IMG/VR virus record: IMGVR_UViG_3300033994_002367
Span: 1 to 48,036 of that record
From: a virus
Length of the DNA stretch: 48,036 nt
Strand: one strand, 5' to 3'
Shown: piece after piece, positions 35,557 through 42,888 of the stretch
Position numbering within the stretch: the first letter of the stretch is position 1
Layout: each line of letters opens with the position of its first letter
Program-made: the position numbers and the translations under genes
Notes under the pieces: model-generated
Told to the model about the DNA's origin: nothing
What the model saw: only the letters and a program-made list of their open reading frames with translations
Databases searched by the model: none

Positions 35557-36045
35557 ATGGCAATTTTAAATCCAAACGAAATATTTTTCACAGCGTTTGA
35601 ACCTAAACAAACCAACCGTTTTATCCTTTATATGGATGGTGTTCCATCATATTTGGTAAAAGGAGTAAGCGCAGTATCTTTATCACAAACAGCTGTTGCT
35701 CTTAATCACATCAACGTTCAACGTTATGTAAAAGGAAAAACAATTTGGAATACAATTTCATTCACATTATATGATGCAATTACACCTTCTGGTGCTCAAG
35801 CAGTAATGGAATGGGTACGTTTAGGTCACGAATCAGTAACAGGCCGTGATGGTTATTCAGATTTTTATAAGAAAGACATTACGTTTAATGTTATCGGACC
35901 TGTAGGTGATATCGTTTCTGAATGGATTATTAAAGGAGCCGTTATTACAAGTGCTAACTTCGGTGATTATAGCTGGGATGATGACGGAACTATAGTAGGA
36001 CTTACTGTTGAAGTACAACCTGACTACTGTATCTTGAACTACTAA
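35557..36045 (+). CDS. gp19: Tail tube protein, gp19-like
   Basis: A 162-aa protein, practically the length of T4 gp19 (163 aa). It has the tube fold pattern: NRFILYMDGVPSYLVKGVSA near the start, ISFTLYDAITPSGAQAVMEW in the centre, and a final set of strands ending LTVEVQPDYCILNY. Tube hexamers stack to form the channel inside the sheath. It lies directly after the two sheath genes, as gene 19 follows 18 in T4. A terminator follows. Confidence 0.93.
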   Translation: MAILNPNEIFFTAFEPKQTNRFILYMDGVPSYLVKGVSAVSLSQTAVALNHINVQRYVKGKTIWNTISFTLYDAITPSGAQAVMEWVRLGHESVTGRDGYSDFYKKDITFNVIGPVGDIVSEWIIKGAVITSANFGDYSWDDDGTIVGLTVEVQPDYCILNY

Positions 36046-36069
36046 GAACAAAACAACAAAATATATAAG

Positions 36070-36100
36070 AGCTCCAAAGAAATTTGGAGCTTTTATTTTC
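36070..36100 (+). terminator. Rho-independent terminator after the tail tube gene
   Basis: AGCTCCAAA (36070-36078), loop GAAA, TTTGGAGCT (36083-36091) form a 9-bp stem followed by TTTATTTTC. It leaves the following secreted-protein gene, starting at 36119, with little room for a leader, so that gene depends on read-through or on a promoter inside this gap. Confidence 0.9.
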
Positions 36101-36118
36101 TTTCAATATATTAGATTT

Positions 36119-38083
36119 ATGAAAAAACTATTTGTATTTCTTTTATTGGCTTTCGTAGGACACAGTCAATATTGCCCTTCATTAGGACCTGATCAAATAT
36201 TACCTTGTGGTGTAGGATCAACTACACTAACAGCAAACTTAAGCCAATGTGGTACAGGCACAAACCCTAATCAAACAACAAATTACAGTACCTCTCCTAT
36301 AGCATATTCAAACCAAACTAATACAGGAACTCAGTTATTTATGACTGATGATTCTCAGCAAGGTCCATTTAATATAGGGTTTACTTTTTGTTTCTTTGGA
36401 CAAACTTACACTCAATTTTATGTAGGTTCTAATGGTTGGATTTCTTTTTCACCTGGTCAACCTACTACATTTACAACCCAAACTATTCCTACTGCTAATC
36501 CTTTAGTACCTAGAAATTGTATTATGGGCCCTTGGCAAGATTGGCACCCTGGTATTGGAGGACAAATTAGATATCAAACAAGTGGAGTTGCACCTTGTAG
36601 AAAATTAACAGTAAGTTGGACAAATATGCCTATGTTTAGTTGTACAGGCAATCAAGGTACATTTCATATTGTAATATATGAATCTTCCAATTATATTGAT
36701 AGTTATATTCAAAACAAACCAGCTTGTTTACAATGGCAAGGCGGAACAGCAACACAAGGAATCCATAATGCTGCTGGTACTATAGGAATTGCTGTACCTG
36801 GTAGAAATTCAACTGCTTGGACTGCAACAAACGATGCATATAGATGGACACCAACAGGTCCTGTAGTTGTACCTACTTTAACATGGTATCAAGTAGGTAA
36901 TCCTGTTGCAATTGGTACCGGACCAACAATTAACGTTACTCCTAATGGTCCAACTCAATATACTTGCCAATTAACCTATCCAACTTGTAATGCTGGTTGG
37001 TCTGTTTGTAATGGAGGAGCTAGTTTAGGACCTGATACAGTATTAGTTGTGCCTGGTCCTCCAATTCCATCAACAGGTCCAATCAATGGTATTGATACTA
37101 TTTGCTATTTAAGCTCATATGAAATGTATGATGTACCCGCAGTAGCTAATTATAATTATCTTTGGAGCAGTGTTGCCCCTATTACTTCAGGACAAGGAAC
37201 TAATATTATTACAGTAGACTTTAGTTCATTCCCTGGAGGATTTATTCCTGGTGCTATTCAAGTAACCCCAGAAGCAAATGGATGTACTGGGTTACCTGTA
37301 ACTATTGATTTATTTATTTTAAATATTTTACCTACAATTGATCCTATAGGACCATTTTGTGAATATGACGGATCTGTTACTTTAAACGCGATTCCTGTTG
37401 GGGGGATTTTAAGTGGTGTAGGTGTTGTTGGTAATGATTTTTATCCTTCAAACGCAGTAGGAACTAATATTATCAATTATGAATATACTTTAAGTGGATG
37501 TTTATTTGATACAACTACTACTGTAATAGTATATCCTCAACCAACACTTGATTCAATTACCCCATATAATCCATTCTATGAACTTTGTGAAGGTGATTCA
37601 ATTGTAACCACATTTACAGCTTTATATAACCTACCAGGATACAATGAATGGACATTTATGAGTTCTACTTACCAACAAGATGATATTTCTATTTCATTTG
37701 AAACCCCAGGAATGTTCCCTTTATCAGTAGTTCATTATTCAAATGGATGTGCTTCCCCAATTCAAGAAACAGTAATTACAGTAGCACGTTGCCCTGAATT
37801 ATTATTTTATGTTCCAAATTCATTTACACCTGATGGAAATGAACATAACAATACTTTTCAACCAGTATTTACAAATGGGTTTGATCCATATGATTTTCAT
37901 TTAGTAATATTTAATCGTTGGGGAGAATTAATATATGAATCATATAATTCTGCAGAATATTGGGATGGAACATATAATAATACTCCTTGTCCTGCAGGAT
38001 CATACACATATAAAATTCAATTTGGTTTTAAAGAAACAGATGATGACCAAGTTATAAGTGGAAATGTTAATCTTATTCGATAG
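36119..38083 (+). CDS. Secreted protein with T9SS type B (gliding-motility-type) C-terminal domain
   Basis: A 654-aa protein starting with a signal peptide (MKKLFVFLLLAFVGHSQ; cleavage likely near residue 16). Residues about 60-250 form a nidogen-like/T9SS-associated ectodomain (FTFCFFGQTYTQFYVGSNGW). Ig/PKD-like segments follow (about 310-555). The last ~95 residues, starting LLFYVPNSFTPDGNEHNNTF and including IFNRWGELIYES and WDGTYNNTPCPAGSYTYKI, match the Bacteroidota gliding-motility/T9SS type B sorting domain. About 19 Cys, rare in neighbouring virion genes, fit an exported, disulfide-bonded protein. It lies between tail tube and baseplate genes, in the same orientation and with similar AT-rich codons, so it is a resident phage gene. 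A surface protein made during infection, or an acquired adhesin, are the main hypotheses. Confidence 0.9.
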   Translation: MKKLFVFLLLAFVGHSQYCPSLGPDQILPCGVGSTTLTANLSQCGTGTNPNQTTNYSTSPIAYSNQTNTGTQLFMTDDSQQGPFNIGFTFCFFGQTYTQFYVGSNGWISFSPGQPTTFTTQTIPTANPLVPRNCIMGPWQDWHPGIGGQIRYQTSGVAPCRKLTVSWTNMPMFSCTGNQGTFHIVIYESSNYIDSYIQNKPACLQWQGGTATQGIHNAAGTIGIAVPGRNSTAWTATNDAYRWTPTGPVVVPTLTWYQVGNPVAIGTGPTINVTPNGPTQYTCQLTYPTCNAGWSVCNGGASLGPDTVLVVPGPPIPSTGPINGIDTICYLSSYEMYDVPAVANYNYLWSSVAPITSGQGTNIITVDFSSFPGGFIPGAIQVTPEANGCTGLPVTIDLFILNILPTIDPIGPFCEYDGSVTLNAIPVGGILSGVGVVGNDFYPSNAVGTNIINYEYTLSGCLFDTTTTVIVYPQPTLDSITPYNPFYELCEGDSIVTTFTALYNLPGYNEWTFMSSTYQQDDISISFETPGMFPLSVVHYSNGCASPIQETVITVARCPELLFYVPNSFTPDGNEHNNTFQPVFTNGFDPYDFHLVIFNRWGELIYESYNSAEYWDGTYNNTPCPAGSYTYKIQFGFKETDDDQVISGNVNLIR

Positions 38084-38087
38084 GCCA

Positions 38088-38103
38088 ATATTTATAACCA
38101 TAT
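38088..38103 (+). promoter_or_regulatory. Start-proximal motif overlapping a start codon
   Basis: ATATTTATAACCATAT: the core ends only 4 bases before the ATG at 38102, so a promoter here would give a leaderless message. Confidence 0.5.
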
Positions 38104-38473
38104 GAAACTAGATAGTTTACGTACATTAGTTAAAGAGGAGCTTAGTAAGCGACTAAATGAGGAATACCAAGACAAGTTTAAAATGGTAGGTATGCTTATT
38201 ACCAACATTAAGAAACGCCCTCAAAAAGAAATCTTCTCAGATATTCGTTCCATTCCCGGTGTTACAGTAGCATCTGTAAAAGAACCTATGGAATATAGTG
38301 AGCAAGATACAGAAAAATTCCAATCTATAATGACTGTTAAAGTAGATGGCCATCCATGGATTGCAAAAGGTGGATTTGACCGTACAAAAATGGAAGATAT
38401 CCGCAAAGCTATATTGAAAGTAGAAGGAGTATTATCATTCAACGTGAATTCTGATAATATTTCTGCTCTTTAA
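38102..38473 (+). CDS. Hypothetical tail-module protein
   Basis: A 123-aa protein. After a helix (KLDSLRTLVKEELSKRLNEE) it has a pattern of VGMLITNIKKRPQKEIFSDI, GVTVASVKEP, SIMTVKVDGHPW and a final helix-strand (DIRKAILKVEGVLSFNV). That beta-alpha-beta order suggests a ferredoxin-like/ACT-like fold. Proteins of this pattern occur near baseplate genes in other T4-like phages, without an established role. It precedes the gp26-like gene. Confidence 0.75.
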   Translation: MKLDSLRTLVKEELSKRLNEEYQDKFKMVGMLITNIKKRPQKEIFSDIRSIPGVTVASVKEPMEYSEQDTEKFQSIMTVKVDGHPWIAKGGFDRTKMEDIRKAILKVEGVLSFNVNSDNISAL

Positions 38474-38515
38474 TATATTTATATAAAGACAATTAAGTTA
38501 TAACAAATAAAAATT

Positions 38516-39244
38516 ATGAGTGAATTTAAATTACCAACTGAAATAGTTGAATTACCTTCTAAAGGTTTACTTTATCCTGAAGGATCTGAATTAGCATCCG
38601 GTAAAATAGAAATGAAATATATGACTGCTAAGGAAGAAGATATCCTTACAAACCAATCATATATTAAAAACGGTACAGTACTAGACAAACTTCTTAAATC
38701 ATTGATTGTATCGAAAATTAATTTTGATGACCTATTAATTGGTGATAAAAATGCAATTATGGTTGCAGCCCGTATTTTAGGATATGGTTCAGAATATTCT
38801 TTTGAATATAATGGTGAACCTCAAGTTGTTGATTTGTCAACTTTAGAAAATAAATTACTTAAAGAAGAATTATTTACATCTCGTGTAAATGAATTTACTT
38901 TTACTCTCCCAAAATCAAAAAACACAATTACATTTAAACTTTTAACTCATAAAGACGAACAAGATATTTCTCGTGAATTAGAAGGCTTAAAGAAAATCAA
39001 TAAAGATTCATCCCCAGAACTTACTACTCGCTTAAAATACATGATTCTCTCAGTTGAAGGTAGTCGTGATAAAAAAGATATTAGAAATTTTGTGGATAAT
39101 TATTTACTTGCTCAAGATTCAAGAGCACTCCGTGAATATGTTAAAGAAATCCAACCAGACGTTGACCTAACATTTTTTCCCAGTAATGGGGATGATAGAG
39201 TCAGTATCCCAATTGGGGTTAGCTTTTTTTGGCCTGACCTATGA
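38516..39244 (+). CDS. gp26: Baseplate hub protein, gp26-like
   Basis: A 242-aa protein matching the T4 baseplate hub family: IVELPSKGLLYPEGSELASG near the start, then KIEMKYMTAKEEDILTNQ, and a C-terminal PIGVSFFWPDL, the usual end of this family. T4 gp26 is 208 aa. It acts in assembly of the central hub of the baseplate. A motif variant ATATTTATATAAAGAC (38475-38490) lies upstream. The last 59 bases overlap the gp51-like frame in the +1 register, with a run of seven T (39224-39230) in the overlap. Confidence 0.85.
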   Translation: MSEFKLPTEIVELPSKGLLYPEGSELASGKIEMKYMTAKEEDILTNQSYIKNGTVLDKLLKSLIVSKINFDDLLIGDKNAIMVAARILGYGSEYSFEYNGEPQVVDLSTLENKLLKEELFTSRVNEFTFTLPKSKNTITFKLLTHKDEQDISRELEGLKKINKDSSPELTTRLKYMILSVEGSRDKKDIRNFVDNYLLAQDSRALREYVKEIQPDVDLTFFPSNGDDRVSIPIGVSFFWPDL

Positions 39245-39524
39245 TAACATCCCTTTAGCTAGAGCATCTTTATTTAAGCAAATCCATCAAATAGTTTTCC
39301 ACGGTAAAGGTGGATATGACTGGAATACTGTTTATAACATGCCTATATGGCTTCGTCGATTTACATTTAATGAGATTCAAAACTATTACCTTGAAGAAAA
39401 AGAAGCAGTAACCAATAAAAGTAATAAAGGCACTAAAACAGTAGTTAATTCAGACGGTACTATTAAGTCTCCTGAACTTTTCCAAAAATCTCAATCTACT
39501 AAAAAACCTATTAAGTATGGGTAA
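39186..39524 (+). CDS. gp51: Baseplate hub assembly protein, gp51-like (overlaps gp26)
   Basis: A 112-aa protein if it starts at the ATG at 39186. The recognisable core begins about residue 24: LARASLFKQIHQIVFHGKGG and then YDWNTVYNMPIWLRRFTFNEI, the pattern of gp51-like proteins that follow gp26 in T4-like phages. The first ~17 residues lie in the gp26 overlap and look unlike family N-termini. Either the start at 39186 or 39192 is used, or the core is made as a gp26 extension by a +1 frameshift at the T run. The C-terminal third is Lys/Thr/Ser-rich. Confidence 0.7.
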   Translation: MGMIESVSQLGLAFFGLTYDNIPLARASLFKQIHQIVFHGKGGYDWNTVYNMPIWLRRFTFNEIQNYYLEEKEAVTNKSNKGTKTVVNSDGTIKSPELFQKSQSTKKPIKYG

Positions 39525-39539
39525 AAGTGTTGATTTTTA

Positions 39540-39555
39540 ATATTTATAACAAAAT
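39540..39555 (+). promoter_or_regulatory. Start-proximal motif before the tape measure gene
   Basis: ATATTTATAACAAAAT, 6 bases before the ATG at 39562. Confidence 0.65.
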
Positions 39556-39561
39556 ATTTAG

Positions 39562-41820
39562 ATGGCTAAATCTCAAGGGCAACCGGATAACGAATCTTTT
39601 AAAGAACAAAGAGATATCCTTAAAGAAATAAACGCTGAGTTAGGTAAACAAATCAACAGCGTAAGGGATGCATCTAAGGCATATACAACTCTAGAAAATG
39701 TTGCTCGCCAACTTCAAAATAGTGAAGAGGATATCACTAAATTAAATGAAAAGCAATTAGAATCTTTAAAACAACGAACAGCTGAAGCTGTAAGAGAACT
39801 TAAGCAATCTGCTGAAAGGATTCAACAAGAAAAAGGGATTAATAACCTTAATAATATCTCTAAAAAGATTAAAAAAAGCCTTAGTTCTGAAGAAAAAGCA
39901 ATATTAGCAGCTGCTCAACAAAAATTTGAAACTGAAGAAAAGTTTCTTAATACTGTTGAAAATGAGTTAGATGAATATAAAAAAGTAAATAAACAATTAG
40001 GTATAATGGGTGGGGCTTTAAAAGGTCTATCCAAAATTCCAATTGTTGGAGATATATTTGATGCTGAACAAGCATTAGAGTCTGCTAGAGAAAAAACTAA
40101 AGAAACCAAAAGCGGAGTCCAAGGTATAGGAGCCGCTTTTAAAAATATAGGCACCCAGATAAAAGAAGGAATGCTTAATCCTTCAAACATGGTTTTAGGA
40201 GCCATGACTTTTTTAATTGATACTTTTATACAATTAGATAAATCTGCGGGTGAATTTGCTAAGTCACAAAATATGACTTATCAAGATGCTTTAAAAGCCA
40301 GAGAATCATATAGTTCCATGGCAGCCTCTTCAGGTGATTTATCATTAAATGCTAAAAACCTAATGGAAACCCAAACAGCTATAGGGGAACAATTAGGTAC
40401 AAATGCTAAATTGAATGAAGCAGATTTAAAAACATTTACAAAATTAAGAGAACAAGCAGGTTTCACTAACGAAGAGTTAATGGGTATCCAACAACTTTCT
40501 TTAGTAAATGGAAAATCATTAGAACAAAATACAAAAGAAATATTAGGTGGGGCTAAAGCTTTTGCTTCTCGAAATAAGCTTGTTGTAAATGAAAAACAAG
40601 TTTTAAAAGAAGTATCTAAAGCATCGGCTGCATTAAAATTAAGTTTAGGTGGTAGTACAAAAGCTATTGCCGAATCCGTAGTACAAGCTAAAAAATTCGG
40701 TTTAACTTTAGAACAAACCGAAAAAATGTCTCAAAGTTTACTTAATTTTGAAGATTCTATTGAATCTGAATTAAGTGCAGAATTAATTACTGGTAAAGAT
40801 TTAAATCTTGAAAGAGCAAGAGGTTTAGCATTAAATGGAAAAACAGCTGAAGCAGCTGCTGAAATAGCAGCTCAAGTAGGTTCCTCTGCAGAATTTGGTA
40901 AAATGAATGTAATCCAACAAGAAGCTATTGCTAAAGCTATTGGAATGGAACGTAATGAATTAGCTCAATCCTTAATTGACAAAGAAGCACTTGCTAAAAT
41001 TGGATTTAAAGATGCTGAAGCTGCTAAGGCAAAATATGAAGAATTAAGAAAAACAATGACTGCTGAAGAAGCAGCTGCTGCTTTAGGTGATGAAGAATTA
41101 GCTAAGCAATACGAACAACAATCTAATGCTGAAAAATTTGCTCAAACTATGGAGCATGTTAAAGAAATATTTGTTAGTATTGTTGATGGTCCTTTAGGAG
41201 CTATTTTAAATGGTTTAAGTGAAATGTTAAAAAGTACTAAAGTAATTTATACTATTACTGGTCTTTTAGCAGGAGTTTATGCTGGAAAAATGGTAGGAGG
41301 TATAGTTCAAACCATAGCAAAAATTGCAGCTATGACTGCAGCTAATACTGCCAACGCAGCTGCTGCAACCGCTGGTGCTACTGCTATGTCATTTGGTGCT
41401 ATAATCCCAATAATATTAGCAGGTGTAGGTGCAGTTGCAGGATTGATAGCCTCATTCACAGCAGATGACTTAATGTCAGCTCCTCCGGGATATGGTAAAC
41501 GTACTTTAGTAGGCCCTGAAGGAGCAATCCAATTAAATGATAAAGATACAGTAATTGCTGGAACTAATTTATTTGGAAACGATGTCAAATCAGAACCCGG
41601 TAAACCCACTCAATTTAGTGGAAAAGGAGAATATAAACTAAACGGAGACTCATCAGCAGTCGTAAACGCAATCGCTGAGTTACGCCGTGATGTAAACGCT
41701 TTAGCTAATCGTCCAATAAATGTAGCGATCGATGGAAAAAAAGTAATTGAAGCAACAACTGGTGCTCAACCAAATACAACAGGAGATGAAAGTAGAAAAA
41801 ATAGCTACCAAATTTCTTAA
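39562..41820 (+). CDS. Tail tape measure protein (gp29-like position)
   Basis: A 752-aa protein. The N-terminal 150 residues are coiled coil (ILKEINAELGKQINSVRDAS onward), and a long helical Ala/Lys/Glu-rich middle follows. Two hydrophobic segments at about 561-582 (VIYTITGLLAGVYAGKMVGGI) and 610-632 (FGAIIPIILAGVGAVAGLIA) fit membrane insertion on DNA entry. The C-terminus (about 640-752) is polar and hub-facing. Helical tape measures give roughly 0.15 nm per residue, so this would fit a tail of about 110 nm. It follows gp26/gp51 and precedes baseplate genes, the usual context. Confidence 0.88.
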   Translation: MAKSQGQPDNESFKEQRDILKEINAELGKQINSVRDASKAYTTLENVARQLQNSEEDITKLNEKQLESLKQRTAEAVRELKQSAERIQQEKGINNLNNISKKIKKSLSSEEKAILAAAQQKFETEEKFLNTVENELDEYKKVNKQLGIMGGALKGLSKIPIVGDIFDAEQALESAREKTKETKSGVQGIGAAFKNIGTQIKEGMLNPSNMVLGAMTFLIDTFIQLDKSAGEFAKSQNMTYQDALKARESYSSMAASSGDLSLNAKNLMETQTAIGEQLGTNAKLNEADLKTFTKLREQAGFTNEELMGIQQLSLVNGKSLEQNTKEILGGAKAFASRNKLVVNEKQVLKEVSKASAALKLSLGGSTKAIAESVVQAKKFGLTLEQTEKMSQSLLNFEDSIESELSAELITGKDLNLERARGLALNGKTAEAAAEIAAQVGSSAEFGKMNVIQQEAIAKAIGMERNELAQSLIDKEALAKIGFKDAEAAKAKYEELRKTMTAEEAAAALGDEELAKQYEQQSNAEKFAQTMEHVKEIFVSIVDGPLGAILNGLSEMLKSTKVIYTITGLLAGVYAGKMVGGIVQTIAKIAAMTAANTANAAAATAGATAMSFGAIIPIILAGVGAVAGLIASFTADDLMSAPPGYGKRTLVGPEGAIQLNDKDTVIAGTNLFGNDVKSEPGKPTQFSGKGEYKLNGDSSAVVNAIAELRRDVNALANRPINVAIDGKKVIEATTGAQPNTTGDESRKNSYQIS

Positions 41821-41826
41821 CATTTA

Positions 41827-41842
41827 ATATTTATAATAAAAT
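41827..41842 (+). promoter_or_regulatory. Start-proximal motif (late promoter candidate)
   Basis: ATATTTATAATAAAAT, 8 bases before the ATG at 41851. Confidence 0.65.
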
Positions 41843-41850
41843 AATTAATT

Positions 41851-42123
41851 ATGGGACTATTAGATAAATTAACTACTCAAGGATCCAACTTAAGTGCTTA
41901 TGATGGTACTAATCCACCAGTAAATCCACTTGCAACTCAACAGTCAAAATTACATGCTGATGGAAATGCTCCTGGATATTCATTAGATGGTGCTAATGCT
42001 AACTTAGTAACTACTCAATATAATGGGTATGATGATGGAACTCCAAACCAAATTCCACTTCCTTCACAATTAGATTTGAACGGCATTGCACCAGTTCAAT
42101 ATTTAGACAATTTACCTCAATAA
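41851..42123 (+). CDS. Small baseplate-region protein, function unknown
   Basis: A 90-aa protein starting MGLLDKLTTQGSNLSAYDGT with NPPVNPLATQQSKLHADGNA and ending in a Pro/Leu/Asn-rich tail (LPSQLDLNGIAPVQYLDNLPQ). No charged helical or membrane segment; probably extended and bound to a larger baseplate partner. It starts a compact run of baseplate genes (gaps of 2-11 bases or overlaps up to 46209). Its opening (MGLLDKL) is like that of the next gene (MGLLIKL), perhaps chance. Confidence 0.7.
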   Translation: MGLLDKLTTQGSNLSAYDGTNPPVNPLATQQSKLHADGNAPGYSLDGANANLVTTQYNGYDDGTPNQIPLPSQLDLNGIAPVQYLDNLPQ

Positions 42124-42132
42124 AAAAATTGA

Positions 42133-42888
42133 ATGGGTCTTTTAATCAAATTAAATAATGGGGATACCCAATTTAAATCTCTCAAGTTTGGTAAAGACCG
42201 ACCTGGAGGGGGGGATAGTAAACAACCATACATTAAAAACCCTATAAAAGAGGATTTTAAAAACCCTGCGTTTTATAATGATTTTGTAATACGTGGTGGT
42301 ATTTTAGCTCCAACAGCCGCTGCTGAAGATGTAGCTCGTTTGACTAAATATTTTACCGATATTAGTAATCCTAGTGGTATATTATTTGCTGCTAAACAAA
42401 ATATCTTATCTCGTGTAGGAACCAAAACAGAAGCCAATCAACCTACCCCAGCATATTTGGGTGGAGCATTGAATGAAGGTGTTTACTTACCTACTTCAAC
42501 ATTAGCTCAAGCTTTAGTAGGTTTTGCAGGCACTACATTAAATAAACAAGGTATCGATCCTACAGGTTTAATTCCTGGTTTAGCTATTAGAAAATACCAA
42601 GAAGCAGTTTATAAAAGGAACGAAAATCAAACAATTGAATCTACAGTTCCAAAATCTGTTCAAAGTAAAGTTGATAAAATTAATCAAAATATCCTTAAAA
42701 AACAGGATCAAATTAATTCTTCAAATGCTAACTCTAATTCCCAATCAACTCCAAACTCTAACCCAGATTCTCTTTGGTCTAAATTTAAAGAAAATCGCCT
42801 TAATATTAGAGTTAATAACCTTGAAGATAGTATAGGGGGTCTACAAGAAGATTTAACTTCAATTATTGGAGGTAAATTTTCTACTTAA
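42133..42888 (+). CDS. Baseplate-region protein, possibly first part of a split protein
   Basis: A 251-aa protein. It starts MGLLIKLNNGDTQFKSLKFG and has FVIRGGILAPTAAAEDVARL near 57-75, then a helical region, an Asn/Ser-rich linker (SSNANSNSQSTPNSNPDS, about 196-213) and a helix-forming end (IRVNNLEDSIGGLQEDL). It stops at 42888 while the next frame is already open from 42857, in the +1 register. The downstream gene has no ATG near its beginning, so the two may be one protein joined by frameshifting or interrupted by an indel. Function not recognised; hub-proximal by position. Confidence 0.7.
   Translation: MGLLIKLNNGDTQFKSLKFGKDRPGGGDSKQPYIKNPIKEDFKNPAFYNDFVIRGGILAPTAAAEDVARLTKYFTDISNPSGILFAAKQNILSRVGTKTEANQPTPAYLGGALNEGVYLPTSTLAQALVGFAGTTLNKQGIDPTGLIPGLAIRKYQEAVYKRNENQTIESTVPKSVQSKVDKINQNILKKQDQINSSNANSNSQSTPNSNPDSLWSKFKENRLNIRVNNLEDSIGGLQEDLTSIIGGKFST

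Noticed and set aside
36119-38083. Host DNA contamination or assembly chimera as source of the T9SS-type gene
   Set aside because: It has phage genes in the same orientation with tight gaps on both sides, the same AT-rich codon style, and a motif copy just after it. Read-level evidence was not available, so this is a provisional rejection.
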